Under the pieces are notes generated by a model. It worked only from the letters and a program-made list of their open reading frames with translations, did not search any database and was not told where the DNA came from. From Beverwykella pulmonaria (taxonomy: Eukaryota; Ascomycota; Dothideomycetes; Pleosporales; Melanommataceae): a stretch of 64,000 bases of DNA. Shown one piece after another: positions 45,500 to 57,949 of this stretch; positions within the stretch are counted from its first letter, which is position 1, and each line of letters begins with the position of its first letter. Location: the NCBI GenBank assembly GCA_001599595.1, contig BCHH01000014.1, forward strand, positions 894,355 to 958,354, in the 5' to 3' direction. The translations under genes were made by a program, and so were the position numbers.

Positions 45500-47380
45500 C
45501 TAGACTTCCTCTGTCCACTGCGATGTGTATCCAAGTGGCATCCACTTGATCATGCTCTCCACACGAGTAATCGTTCCATTCTCAATCTTGATCAACTGCG
45601 GCACCATATACGTACTCGGCACTATCTGCGTCGCCAGTAACGCACCCAAGGATGTCGCCGGACTATCTATCATAGCAACAACGATGACAACTCCTCTTCT
45701 GGCATCTGCGACCAAAATGCGTCGGTCACGCACGGTTGTGGTGAGGTTGAAAAGGCCATTGGGTGTGCTTCCTTGGCCATTCATCTGCGCAGCACAGCTT
45801 ACATTCCCTTGGAATCCATTGTCGCGCCGAGAGCACAAAGATGCGAAGGGCATTCCTGTGCTTGAATGCTCTTCCAGTCCATCCAAGTAGGCAGTGATCA
45901 GCGACGAAGATATGGCATTGGTCCCACTGCTGTTTCTCTTGAATGCTGCGTCAAGAGGGCCGAGAGACGTGCCCTCCCACTCAATTGGGAGCGGCGGGCG
46001 CATAAGTGTTCTCGTACCGCCCCTGAATCCCGCATTTTCTGCTCGCACATCGATAGCCTCAATTTCTGTTATCTTTTCATCTTCGACCTTGATCCGAAGC
46101 GCAAGTACGCCGTCGGTAGTCTGCTCTCTGGTCATCCCCCAGTAGGCAGCAGTTCCTGTTTCCGGGTCCGAGAAACGTGCTGCATAGTCGTTGACTCCTG
46201 GCTTGGAGATGGACCCAACGGTTTCCCACAGACCGTCTCCGATGGGAAGAAACTGGCCGTTCTCGGAATAACGAATGCTTGGAGAAAGGGGTAGGCTAGA
46301 GGTTTTGTTGGTCAGGATTGCTTGCAGCACCTTGTCCAGGATGCCGTCAAGACAGGCTTGGTCGCATGCTTTTGAGACACTGGAGTCTTTCCCTATTATC
46401 TGGGATGGAATGGGAAGGTCCGCATCGAATGCTGAACGCATGCCGTAAGGAACCTCGGTCAAAGTCATCTCAATACGGTACAACTTGTCACCTCGAAGAC
46501 GGAATGCCTCAGTCGCCGCCAGCGTGCGTGGGACATCGAAATAAGGTGGAATGGGCGAAGATGTGCCATTCACGCTAGGCAACTCTCGAACAGTGCCGTT
46601 ATGATCGAAGATAGTGATGGCCAAAACAGCCTGGCGCTCTTCGTCTACAACAGAGTACCTGCGATCTCGGATTTTCGTAACGAAGCCTAAGAAACCCGTC
46701 TGAAACTGAGCTTCGCAGCCCAGCGAAGCAAATGCAGTGTCGTTGGAGTGGCCATACGGATCTCCATTCTTCTGGTTGGTGGTCCGAAGTCCGTCTTCCA
46801 AGCGATCACACTCCTTATCGAAAAAAGAATAGTTACCCTTGGGATCGTTGCGTTCCATGCCAGTATAGTATTTGTTGGTCTGCGAAATGAGTCTGGCTCT
46901 TGAGATGCGCTGAGCGGGAGGTACTGTTTCCAGCCATACGGCTTCTGGCTTGGTCATGTTTTCGTAGCGACCTGCGCCAACCGCATCGCGTGTGATTTGC
47001 GTTTCAATCTCACTGATGTCTCCTTCTTCGTTCATAGCTAGTCGGACGATATAAATTACTGGAACGCCGTTCTCGGTGATGGTGGTGATGGCGGCAACCT
47101 GGTTGGACTCTGGATCGGAGAAGACATGGCGATATTTCCCGAGTGTACCAGCGACTTCCCATACTCCTGTTCCGAGTGGTAAGATCTGACTGTTTTCTAC
47201 GTACTTGACGTCAGGTGTAGTTGACAGATTGGACGGGTTGTGAGCCACTAGGGCAGTCAGGTACTCGGCGAGGATGTCCTCCAGGCATAGTCGGTCACAA
47301 GATGGGGTCGGAGCCTGTGAGAAACCAAGTGACAGTAATGAAAATGTGACCAAAATGCTGGTCTTCAGGCTTAACTGCAT
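45500..47380 (-). CDS. Secreted protein with two DUF8021-like domains
   Basis: An intronless gene of 626 aa. I choose the ATG at 47380, since it opens a signal peptide (LKTSILVTFSLLSLGFSQA); the frame stays open upstream for 52 codons without a reason to use them. Two tandem copies of the same domain follow. Copy 1 (from about residue 27) has CDRLCLEDILAEYLTALVAH, VKYVENSQILPLGTGVWEVA and RDRRYSVVDEERQAVLAI. Copy 2 (from about residue 340) has CDQACLDGILDKVLQAILTN, IRYSENGQFLPIGDGLWETV and RDRRILVADARRGVVIVV. The domain resembles the SnoaL/NTF2-like DUF8021 of secreted fungal proteins. Function is unknown. Several N-glycosylation sequons are present (e.g. NLS, NYS, NGT, NVS). Confidence 0.85.
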   Translation of the reverse strand: MQLSLKTSILVTFSLLSLGFSQAPTPSCDRLCLEDILAEYLTALVAHNPSNLSTTPDVKYVENSQILPLGTGVWEVAGTLGKYRHVFSDPESNQVAAITTITENGVPVIYIVRLAMNEEGDISEIETQITRDAVGAGRYENMTKPEAVWLETVPPAQRISRARLISQTNKYYTGMERNDPKGNYSFFDKECDRLEDGLRTTNQKNGDPYGHSNDTAFASLGCEAQFQTGFLGFVTKIRDRRYSVVDEERQAVLAITIFDHNGTVRELPSVNGTSSPIPPYFDVPRTLAATEAFRLRGDKLYRIEMTLTEVPYGMRSAFDADLPIPSQIIGKDSSVSKACDQACLDGILDKVLQAILTNKTSSLPLSPSIRYSENGQFLPIGDGLWETVGSISKPGVNDYAARFSDPETGTAAYWGMTREQTTDGVLALRIKVEDEKITEIEAIDVRAENAGFRGGTRTLMRPPLPIEWEGTSLGPLDAAFKRNSSGTNAISSSLITAYLDGLEEHSSTGMPFASLCSRRDNGFQGNVSCAAQMNGQGSTPNGLFNLTTTVRDRRILVADARRGVVIVVAMIDSPATSLGALLATQIVPSTYMVPQLIKIENGTITRVESMIKWMPLGYTSQWTEEV

Positions 47381-48498
47381 CTTGTCCTGGATTGGATCGA
47401 AGGCTCGTGTTGGTTTGGGTTCACAAGCAAGAAGCGCTTTACCATTCATATATATTCTTCCACAAGAGCAAACAAATACCGAATCATGCAGCATGACGTG
47501 GAAGGGACTCATGAAAATGCTCCCACACTTCCCCATACTTTAACCGGCACTTCCCCAGACACGTAGATCTTTCATATATTTCCATTCACTCGGTCACGAA
47601 AATCTTGGGATGTCTTGGAACCGGCACATTGAACTCAGAACATTTGTCAAACGTGGGACTCGACATGGTCCGGCACTATGTTCACTTTGTAACTCGATAC
47701 TATACTCTATGACATTAGTCTTGTGGATGATTAGGTATCGCACTTTTTTGTTGGATTTTAAGATGTATACAAAAATAAATGAAATAAAGTCAATTTACAA
47801 AGATGGTAGAAGTGTGACGGCAACTGGAACATCAACTCACTGTCCGAAGCACACATAAATATCGTGAGTTAGCATCCCTGTCGTACTTTTTCACTTGATT
47901 TGCCAACATGCAGCAGCGTTAGGATATAGATTGGCTACTTTAGATGGTGTAACCCAAAAGTGCCCGCGTAGAATTTACTGCATGCCCCACAATTTGAAAC
48001 TCAAACGTCGTCGAAGTGAGGGCTCCTGCGTATCTGGAATAATGCAGGGCTGTACCGTTGTCGATTGGAAGCTGGGAACCAAAGACAGAAACAAGGGACT
48101 GTGGAGAGAGATGAAAGGTGTAATGTTTTGTATATAAGATTCCAGGGTTTATATTGGAATCTGTGGTGGCTTTGACACAGGTGTGGCAACCATCTCTCGC
48201 TCTTGAAATTCCCATAGTATTCTCACCAGAAATAAGGGAGATTACATGTCTGATCAAGTGGGAGTAACTATCTCCCGATAGAAAATCTAAATGCTAAGTT
48301 CAAGCCACAGCGATAATGGGTGTTAGCTAGGTCCACAATCGTTCTCGCTTTGGAATGTTGCTCGCATCAATCTTAAAAGCAAAGTCCGAATTTTCGACTG
48401 CTATTTATGGGGGAACGTTATGCTTGCAATATATCTAGTGGCATGGAATCACGGTTTCTGAGATTCCCTATACCTTTCTCAAACCTGCGAGAAAAGAG
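47381..48498. other. Intergenic, no supported gene
   Basis: 1.1 kb with short frames only; upstream region of the DUF8021 gene. Confidence 0.45.
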
Positions 48499-49225
48499 TC
48501 ATCCCCATCTTCTTCTCCATCCCGCTTTTTCTCCAACACACTGCCCTACCTCAAATACCTTGCACTCCTTCCTCAACCCCTGATACAACACCATATCCGC
48601 ATAGGTAAACGTGTCACCAACGACATTCGGACCAGGGCGACGAGTCGCTAAACTCGAGATGTATATTGATCGCTTTGAGGAAATTGGGCCGCATGGTCTT
48701 GCAGTGTTCGGGGCAGGTGGTGCTTCATTGGGGGAGAAGAAGGCTTGGAAGAAAAGGGAGCGCCCTGTGAGTGTCAATTAGCACATGAACTTCCTAATTG
48801 TTGAACGTAGAGAGATGGAGCGAAAGAGAAGCGCTTACAGTCAATGGCAATATCACAATCACAGACCTCCTTCGCCCAATACTTCTCCTGCTCATTCTTA
48901 CTACCATACTCTTGTAACACGCTGGCAAAGTGTCTCAAGATCGCATAACTCTGCGTTAGAGCCCTACCATTCAACTTCACAACCGGAAGGGTAGCCGTAC
49001 GATCCAATTCCTAGACCTTAGTCTCTTGTACTGAGTTCTCATCGAATGTGTAGCGGACTTCGTTGTACGCGATGCCCGCATCCTCCCACATCAGGCGGAT
49101 CACTTGGCATTAGCTCGAGACTAGAAGTTGGTGTAGTTGATCGTGGCGCCGCCGATTTTGGCGTTAGCAAGACCTGGAGTGCCGATTCGCGTTGTTGGCA
49201 TTGTAAACGAGAACCTTATTGTATT
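48499..49225 (-). pseudogene. GST-like pseudogene
   Basis: On the minus strand, IAYNEVRYTFDENS is followed by an in-frame TAG and then ELDRTATLPVVKLNGRALTQ and SYAILRHFASVL, the substrate/glutathione-binding half of a sigma-type GST (VVKLNG..LTQSYAILRHF). Further on, in a shifted frame, comes the C-terminal helical domain: GPNVVGDTFTYADMVLYQGL. The N-terminal part (49130-49225) also changes frame. It looks like a decayed cytosolic glutathione transferase. One of the breaks could be an unrecognised intron, but the TAG within the N-terminal domain cannot be removed by any splice I can see. Confidence 0.55.
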
Positions 49226-49646
49226 GAGGGAAGAGTTCAAGGGGTCAAGGAATTAAAACATGGCGTAATTGTCATGTTATACCCGAGATGTAAGAGTAGT
49301 ATCAGATGTCGTAGCAATATTGAAAACTGATGATGGGGCTATTGCAATTTCACACTCGGTTCGCAAGAGGGGTATCCAGAGTCACGGTGCTGTTGCAACA
49401 CATAGGAATGCTTCATCTGCAGTATTATGTAGCTATTCAATAGTCTATCGCTACGCTGAAGGTTGAGGAGCGGACAGTGACGTTGCGGGAGCAATGAAGC
49501 TTCAGAATTCCCACCGATGACAGATTCTCTTTCCCTCAAAATCCTGTTTGCAAGTAGACATCTCGAGAAATCCCAGAGATGGATGTACTTACCTTCCCTG
49601 ACTCTACGGTGCTGTGTCGAAATGAAATAACTGTTCCAAACGCTGT
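49226..49646. other. Intergenic, no gene seen
   Basis: 3' flank of the G-patch gene; nothing recognised. Confidence 0.5.
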
Positions 49647-51823
49647 TCACTTGTACTCGTCATCGTCATCGTCGTCATCACCAAATATGGCTTTGAAGAC
49701 GTCCTCAGATGCACGATCTTTCGAGAGAGCTTCATTGGTCTCAATATCTACTGTGGCATGCTGAGTCGCTGGAGCTGATAAAGTGTTTTCTGATTCATAT
49801 GACATCCAGGCTGGGCGTTGTATCGCTGGGCCCCGGGTCGACACTTCGCGCATCAGCTTGTCCATATCAGACTTAGATACAGCTTCTTCTGTCTTTGGCT
49901 TTATGTCGAAATCACCGGGGTCGAATTCGGAGCTCTGTGGGTTATCTGGTGGAGGTTTAACATTGAACCGTTTGCACAGTAGACGCGTCGGATGAAATGG
50001 CAGGCTGCTTCGAGTCATTGGGCCGTACATGCCCAATTTTGCGGCCTGCTCTGCTGGGTCTTCTATTTTCGCTGTGGGCTGACGTAGAAGATTGTCTCCT
50101 GCTGAACCAGCCCCGGCATCGGACTGAGTAGATGACTTGGACGATGTAAATCGCGAAGCCATAATTCCAGAGGCAGGCTTGAAGACCTGGGCGGCATGTG
50201 CAAATTCTTCTAGTTCTTTGGCCCAGTCGGATACAGACATACCAGGGCCGCGCTCGGGGAGATCTTGCTTGTAACCTGCTCGCAATTCGAGGAAACCAAC
50301 GTATCGCGCACGCTTCTTCGAGTCTTCTCCATAAGGCATCCAGCCTGTGGCACCCTTGGCCAAGGTATCGGCTGCAACATGTTTATCCAGAACAGGAACA
50401 AAACTCCAAAGGTCTTTCTGCGTTGCTTGGTCTGAGGTTTGATAACCATCAGGAGCTGACTGCCCGCGGCCTTGGGGGAGATTGGCATTTCCGGTCAGCA
50501 TCGCGAGGCGGTCTCGAGCCTCCTTGGGAATGAAGTCGAAGATAGATCTACTGGGCAGAGAGGTTTCGCCGAGAAGGGAGGCTCTCGCCGTTGCATCAAG
50601 AGTAGAGGACTTGGCCGCATCTGCGACAGAGAGAAATTCTTGAATTCTTTCCTCTGATGTGGAATTCTTTGACGACTTCCAGCCTCCAGGTATTGTGGGG
50701 GGTGGAAATTTAGGCTTGCTCGTCAAGTCCAGAACATGGATCGCGAATGTAAACCCTTTGAGAGGGGCTTTCCCGTCTTGAGATGTCCGGGATAGTGAAG
50801 TACTTCCTTTGACGGTCTTCTTGGGCACATAGACAAGTCTGTCTGCAACCGCTGGTTTGACAAATTTGCTAGGCTTTTTGGCTTTCTTTCCCTTGCCTAA
50901 TGTCTTGTTGAATGTTATTTTGGGTCCAAGCTCGTAGGGGTCGTCATCATCAGAGCCCGTGTCGTTCAAAACGCCGACCCCGAAAGAAGACTTTTTTGGT
51001 ATGGCCTTTCTGGATGGTTGTGCCTTCTTAGAGTCCTCGAGAAATGAGAAGGAAAGTGGCGGGGCGGAATCGAAATCGAGATCTTCCTGCTCTGTCTTAC
51101 CAAGACGTGCTTCTGAGTGATACCCTAATCCTTTGCGATGTATCTCCTGGTGGGCTGAAGGCATGGATGGCGCGTCCTTGGGCGCGAACATATGCTCAGA
51201 CAAAGTGTCCTTGGAGGCAGCCAGGTCATCGTCTAAGCTTGCAGGTCGACGGACCTTGCGCCCGACACCCTGGTCTCGCCGCCAGCCCATCTCCTGGGCA
51301 ACTTTGACGCCCATGGTCTCCTCCTCGATCATGAACAAGCCGAAAAAGCCAGCATTTGGAAGGCCAGCGCCCCCAGCGGTTCCGATAGCAGCGACGGACT
51401 GCGCAGTCTCAAGATGGCGAGACTCGGAAGCCTGAGCAAAATCCTCCTCATCCATGAAATCCTCTGGGCGTTGTGTTGTGGCATTGGACTGGTCTTTTTT
51501 TCGATTCGAGCGCGAGGAAACGAATGCCTTTGGGGTCCATCCTTCCTTTGACCCAACTGTGTTGAAGTAACTGGGAGAGTCAAGAAGGCTGGATAGTCGA
51601 CGAACATGCACGCTGGAACTTACCCTGCACTAAAGCCACCCGTGAAGGCACCGTGTAGTCTCCGACGGCCACGCTCGTCGGTCACGGTCTGCTTCCACAC
51701 CGGTACAAAGGAGCCGTCGTCGCCGTCTTCATCCGGTGGCAGCTCGGTGCCCAGCCTTATGTCCTGACGGGGGCGTTTCTGGGCCGTTGTGGGCGAGACT
51801 GCTCGGGGTCGTTTGTACGCCAT
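49647..51823 (-). CDS. G-patch domain protein (GPATCH1/TGH-like, DUF1604)
   Basis: Exons complement(51624..51823) and (49647..51570) give 707 aa. The N-terminal DUF1604 region has [35 protein letters not shown] and [20 protein letters not shown], then [10 protein letters not shown]. The G-patch is [16 protein letters not shown] (about residues 175-190). Later, [20 protein letters not shown] and [15 protein letters not shown] (SURP-like region of the family) follow. This is the GPATCH1/TOUGH family, nuclear RNA-binding proteins linked to pre-mRNA splicing. The protein ends in an Asp run ([10 protein letters not shown]). The intron is 53 nt, and its join gives FSAGYFNTVGS. Confidence 0.92.
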
Positions 51824-52787
51824 TGCGAGAGGTGGTAGACGTTCACACACTTTGCGTAGGTATTGTGGAATCGAAATCGCATCTGTTCTTGAGCTGAGTC
51901 AGGTCTTAGGTAAGCGGATTGGCCGCGTCCATTGGCCGAGATAGTCGCACTGGAGCTCACACCTTCACTTCTACAGTTACAAATCGCCGTCTCAATGATT
52001 AGAATGTAGATATATACACCTCATTCAAGTCTCTCCCATTTCACTGGAAGAATCACGTGAAGCGTTGCAGACGCAGCCCGAGTGCCTGGATTAGCCTAGG
52101 CGATGCGTTGGACAGTTGGAGCTTCAACCTGGTTGGGCTCGGCGGAGAAGAGACCCAGGAGACAAACACATGGATGCGTGAAAGAAGCATATACATTGAG
52201 TTTCGAGACAACATGGCATGGCATGGCATGACACAGCACCAACAAGCAAAGCATCTTGTGCCTGCGATGCGTGATTATTTGGATGCGATGTCATATGAAT
52301 GCGATCGCATCCATCCCTTCTGGGGCTCGGCGCTGAGAGATATTCGATAGTCCGAGGCCTGCAGTAATAGAAATCATGTACGGCGTTAGCCCATCGTGTT
52401 TTGCATGCAGTGGAGACACACTCTCTCCTATACGGCTCTCCGTCCCATCTCCCCGCTTAGCAGCGGTGGCCGTGTTGCTGCCCAGCTGAATGAAGCCTGC
52501 AGTGCGCTTGATCCATCGCCATCCATCCATCTCTGTACGGCCCTGAGCACTGTGCTGTGCAGCCAGCCTCCTTGCCAAGTTCCCAGGTTGCTCCAGCATC
52601 ACCAACACCACGCCCGCGAAGCTCACTCCTCCCCGCATCGCTCTCTCCCCACAACAGCCCATATCATCGCCTGGGTGCACGCCCCGGCCCGGCCCCTCGT
52701 TGCTCGTACAGGGCGCGCTGTGCGTCGGAATTGCCCAGGACCACTTGCTGGATCAGCCTCTCGGTGCTCCTTGCGCAGAGCCTCGCC
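51824..52787. other. Divergent promoter of G-patch gene and KIN1 kinase
   Basis: 964 bp. It includes a CATGG(C) repeat (ATGGCATGGCATGGCATGAC near 52213) and a long CT-rich leader for the kinase. Overlapping frames at 52396-53148 are composition effects. Confidence 0.5.
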
Positions 52788-55700
52788 ATGTCATCTGCTG
52801 GCCCGACGACGTCGCCTGCTGTCATTCGATCCGCCTCTACCTCCCGACGCCAGCAGCCCATCAGCAGCCCTTCTGAGCGTCCGCACCGCACCCAGTCGTC
52901 GGCCTCACGACCATCCACCCACGCTCCCCAAGCCCACACTCGTCCAACCCCCCAACAGGCCGCCCTCGCCAACGTCGCCCGCCACGACTACGAGCAGAGC
53001 AACGTCGCCGCCTCGCCCTCGTCTCGCCGCAGCTCATCGAGGGAGCCCGCTCCCTCGCGCACCGATTCTAGCAGAAGGGGCCACACGCGCTATGCTTCAG
53101 ACGCGTCGACGGCTTCCGCAATGCCCGCAATGCCCATCAACGGCGTAGCTACCGACAGCCCGCGTTCTGGTGCCACCGCCGCCGCCACTGCTTCTGCCTC
53201 CACCCCGAAACGGAGGACCACCATCACCGCTCCAGCCACGGGACAATGGTCGCTGGGCAAGACTATCGGTGCGGGCAGCATGGGGAAGGTCAAACTGGCG
53301 AAGAGTGTCACGACCGGGGAGCAGGTACGTCATGAACCCCGTTGCCAGGGGAAGTGCATTACTGACTGTGCTTTCGCAGGTCGCCGTCAAAATCGTGCCC
53401 CGCCTGTCGACCGACCAGCATCACAGCCAAGCTGACCGCGAGCGAGCAGACCACTCCAAAGAGGTCCGGACCGCCAGAGAGGCTGCCATTGTGAGCCTCC
53501 TGAACCATCCCTACATCTGCGGCATGCGAGATGTCGTCCGAACCAACTACCACTGGTACATGCTCTTTGAGTATGTTAATGGCGGCCAGATGCTGGACTA
53601 CATCATCTCCCATGGCCGCCTGAAGGAGAAGCAAGCCCGCAAATTTGCGCGGCAGATTGCGAGCGCCCTGGATTACTGTCACCGGAACAGCATTGTCCAC
53701 CGAGATCTGAAGATTGAAAATATCCTCATTAGCAAAACTGGCGACATCAAGATTATTGACTTTGGTTTGAGCAATCTATTTTCACCCCGCAGTGTACTCA
53801 AAACTTTCTGTGGCAGCTTGTACTTTGCTGCTCCCGAACTTTTGCAAGCAAAGCAATATACTGGGCCTGAAGTGGACATGTGGAGTTTTGGCATTGTCCT
53901 CTACGTGTTGGTGTGCGGTAAGGTACCTTTTGATGACCAGAGCATGCCTCAATTGCATGCCAAAATTAAAAAGGGACACGTCGACTACCCTCCTTGGTTG
54001 TCCGCAGGTAGGATATTTCAGTTCCAGCTTATCAGTCTAGGCTAATTTTGTTCAGAATGTCGCAATCTCATCCACCGGATGCTCCAAACTGACCCTACCC
54101 AGCGCCTGACTCTCAGCGAGGTTATGAACCATCCCTGGATTACCAAAGGATTTAACAGCCCTCCCGAGAACTATCTCCCCCACCGCGAACCTCTGCAGCT
54201 GCCGCTTGATAAAGAGATTATCGAGAAGATGACCGGCTTCGACTTTGGTACCCCTGAGTACATCACCACTCAATTGACTAATGTCATCCAATCCGACGAG
54301 TACCAGCGTGCAGTACGGCTTGCGGCTCGCAAAACTACAGTTCAAACACCAGAGACCGAGAAGAAGCGAGGCATGTTCGATTTCTACAAGAGAAGGACTT
54401 CCATTTCGAGTCGAGAGCAGTTATCGGCATCGTCATCAGAAGACATCCAACGTGGCCTTGATCCTGTGAATGCTTTCAGCCCTCTTATGTCTGTGTACTT
54501 TCTGGTGCGTGAGAAGAGAGACCGCGAGCGACTCGAAGCCAACCCCGGTGCTATTGCTCTACCTCAGAGCCCTGGGGAGAATCCTCTGAAGATGCCTGAT
54601 TTACCCGCCCCCGAGGCAGCGTATACAAACTCTGCAACATACGAAATGGCCGGCGAGAAGCCAACAGGAGGACGGTCCCGGCCCAGGGCAAGAACGCAAG
54701 GCGAGGATGAGATTGCGGATGGGCTCAAGAAGTTGAATGTCAATGCACCGCCTGGAAATGTCTCGCCCGCTCTCATCACGCCTCCCGTCGAGCAACCGAG
54801 AAAAGAGAGTACAGCTGCCGGCCTCTTGCGACGTTTCAGCACTAGGAAACATAGAAACCTGGATCGTGATCGAGCAGAACCTCCACCCACCCCGTCCGTC
54901 GCAGTATCCAGTTTTGGCGATTCGGCGAGTGCTCCAAGGAAGAGTTTTAGTGTCCGACGAACACGAGACAAAGACGCACAGTCATCCACTCACCTTCATC
55001 CAAGCAGCTCAAATCAACCTGAGCTTCTTTCGCCCCCGGGTAGTGGGAATAGTGCAACACGGAAGTTGAAAGCACTCGGTCGTTCCACAAGTGTGAACGG
55101 AGTTGATCTCCGACGGCGGTTGAGTCGGCGTGGCAGATCTTCTGAAGACCCTGGAAATCCTCCTGCCACAAGTGGATCTGATAGATCGAGTATCAGTGCC
55201 CAACGGGTCAAGGCTACGAATGACGCTCCCCCTGAAGACCCTCAAGGAAGCCCGCGCCGAGTACCAGCATCACGAGCAAAATCCCTTGGACACGCACGCC
55301 GGGAGAGTATTCAAGCTCGACGAGCCCGGAGGGAAAAAGCCAAGGAGGAAGGCGTGCCAGAAGAAACAGATGCAGAGCTCGCAGACCCGCCTGCGGAAAC
55401 GCACCGTAGTCCTGATGCGGTGAAACCAGTCTATCTCAAAGGCCTGTTCAGTGTGTCTACAACGAGCAACAAGCCTTTGGCATTCATCCAGTCTGATATA
55501 ATTCGAGTGCTAGACCAACTCGGCGTCACATACCACGAAATCAAAGGGGGGTTCAAGTGTCGCCATACTCCTAGCATCGACCTCAACAAGGTTGTCGATT
55601 CACCCTCATCGGCTAACCCCCCTCCCAGCGGCCATAGAAGGAAGATCAGCTTCGGAGGGTTCAAGAGTGGAGACCGAGACCGGGACGAGTTTAGGGACCA

Positions 55701-56010
55701 GCACCGTGTGCCGCAGACACCGAAATCAGCACGCAGCCGACCTGATCAGAGTTTCACCAACACAGATGATTCAGACGGAAGTGAGGGCAAAGAAGATCGG
55801 CGACCGCAAGCGGGGAGAGCGATGGCCGCTGGAGAGACGACAACACATGTTCAAAGTGATCTGGGCGGAAGCATGATTCTGATTTTTGAGATACTAATAG
55901 TCAAAGTACCCCTTTTGCAGTTGCATGGCATTCAGTTCAAGAAGGTGGATGGTGGCACATGGCAGTACAAGAACATGGCTCAAATGATTCTGGCTGAACT
56001 GCGGTTGTGA
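52788..56010 (+). CDS. kin1: KIN1/MARK-type serine/threonine kinase
   Basis: Exons 52788..53324, 53380..54007 and 54056..56010 give 1039 aa. A Ser/Pro-rich N-terminus (about 145 aa) precedes the kinase domain: Gly loop [23 protein letters not shown], catalytic [16 protein letters not shown] (DFG), [12 protein letters not shown] and HPWITKGF. A long basic, Ser-rich middle leads to a C-terminal KA1 domain ([40 protein letters not shown]). This is the order of yeast Kin1/Kin2 and animal MARK/Par-1. These kinases act at the cell cortex in polarity and exocytosis; KA1 binds acidic lipids. All catalytic residues are intact. Confidence 0.96.
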
Positions 56011-56654
56011 GCGAGGCGTTACGATATCTGGGTACGGCCCCGTAAGTTTAGGTTGACTGAGTTTGAGTTGCGAATGGCTCATGGCGGGAGCGGCGTGGTG
56101 CTCGGAGAGAAACAACGACGAACGAATTTCATTTGTAGTACATCATTTCTGGAAACTAGGAAACGGATTTGGAGGGTTTCGCTCGCTTGAACTGTTCTTC
56201 TACATAGACGTACGCCATTCTTTGGGGGGTTCGCCATAGGCCGAGATGGAGTTGGCATGGCCTATTTTTTGTACTTTACTGCTTCGTAGAATGAGCGCAG
56301 AGATTGCCCGGGAGGCAGTAATATGGACAGCACTTGCTCTGGTGCGAATAATTTCTATGGTGAATTCTGACTGTACATATGGTATGGTGGTGAGTGAGAA
56401 AAGTTCTGCCAAGCAACCGCACCAAGTCCTCCAAGCTCGAGCCTCATCGCCAAGGCGCCAGTGGGGTCCACGTCTAACTTCAACTCTCTCGTATGCCAGG
56501 ACCTCATAGATAGAAGCCACAACTTCTCCTCCTCCACCTCCAACCTCGTAGCATAGTATTGCTGCTTTCCCTCGATTTGCCTCTGTTAAATTTTGATCTC
56601 TCTTACCACTACAACAACATCCGATCTTCAGCAATCTCGACCGTTCGAGCTTCA
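56011..56654. other. Intergenic, promoter of CNOT9 gene
   Basis: No gene supported; a CT-rich leader precedes 56655. Confidence 0.5.
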
Positions 56655-57949
56655 ATGCAGCACATCTTCACACACCAGCAGCAGCAGTACCCAGGCGAGT
56701 GGGCCCAAGGTCACCACCAGCATCCAAATCACCATGTAACCCAGCACGGCCAGCTCCAAGTGCAAGCACAGGCACAGGCACAAGCTCAAGCCCAGGCTCA
56801 AGCAGCCGCTGCAGCCGCTGCAGCCGCTCAACAGCAACACTACAACCGCATCGCGGGCAACAACGGCACCACCATGGCTGGCTCCGGCATCATCCCACGC
56901 GGACCAGCGAACGATCTGCAGACAAACTCCGAGATTGGCATGACGGAGGATAACCGGCGCGTCCTCGAGTGGATCGCACAGTTGATGAAACCAGCGACAC
57001 GAGAGACGGCGCTTCTGGAGCTGAGCAAGAAGCGGGAACAAGTTCCTGAGCTGGCATTAATACTCTGGCATTCTTTCGGTAGGTTCAGGCTCTCCGCCGT
57101 GTCACAACAAGATGATTGACCATATTCCAGGTGTTATGGCGTCCCTGCTCCAGGAGATCATCTCTGTCTATCCGCTTCTCAACCCCTCGCAGTTGACCGC
57201 TGCTGCGTCGAACCGCGTGTGCAATGCACTTGCGCTCCTCCAATGTGTCGCATCTCACACGGAGACTCGTGGCCTCTTTTTGAGTGGTAAGCTCATGTCA
57301 AAGGCCTTGTCGCATACCAGCTAACTCTACCAAGCCCACATCCCACTGTTTCTCTATCCATTCCTCAACACCACCTCCAAGTCGCGCCCCTTCGAATACC
57401 TCCGCCTCACCTCGCTCGGCGTCATTGGCGCGCTTGTCAAGAACGATTCGTCGGAAGTCATCAATTTCCTTCTGACCACCGAGATTATCCCGCTGTGCCT
57501 TCGCATCATGGAGACGGGCTCGGAGCTTAGCAAGACGGTCGCTATCTTTATCGTACAGAAGATCTTGCTAGACGACATTGGCCTCGCGTACATATGCCAG
57601 ACTTACGAACGCTTCTACGCCGTCGGAACTGTCCTCAGCAATATGGTTAACCAGCTCGTGGAACAGCAAACTGTGCGCCTTCTCAAGCACGTTGTTCGTT
57701 GCTTCCTTCGGTAAGGAATATCTATGATCAGTCCTTGTGATATGAGGCTAACTTTGAACCAGTCTCAGTGACAACGCCCGCGCCCGTGAAGCCCTTCGAC
57801 AGTGCCTTCCGGAGCCCCTCCGTGATGCTACGTTCTCCTCCGTTCTTCGTGATGACGCCGCTACGAAACGCTGCCTTGCCCAACTCTTGATCAACCTTTC
57901 AGACAACGTCGTTGAGCCCTCCAACAACCAGCAACTTGGACTTCACTGA
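56655..57949 (+). CDS. rcd1: CNOT9/Caf40 (Rcd1) subunit of CCR4-NOT
   Basis: Exons 56655..57078, 57131..57286, 57335..57710 and 57763..57949 give 380 aa. The N-terminus is His/Gln-rich with a (Gln-Ala)n tract and a run of nine Ala (about residues 38-58). The armadillo-type Rcd1 domain follows: [90 protein letters not shown] and the end [13 protein letters not shown]. This is one of the most conserved proteins of the CCR4-NOT mRNA deadenylase complex, where it binds RNA-regulatory partners. The QA tract is a lineage-specific extension. Confidence 0.97.
56758..56838. repeat. Coding CARGCN repeat (Gln-Ala tract)
   Basis: Hexamers CAGGCA/CAAGCT and then GCAGCC repeats encode QAQAQA.. followed by poly-Ala and QQQ in CNOT9. 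Confidence 0.85.

Noticed and set aside
52396..53148. 250-aa Pro/Ser/Arg-rich frame overlapping the kinase start
   Set aside because: An alternate frame of the kinase's Ser/Pro-rich N-terminus and leader, with no domain.
55592..55876. Frames on both strands inside the kinase C-terminal region
   Set aside because: Shadows of the kinase reading frame; the KA1 domain is clear in the main frame.
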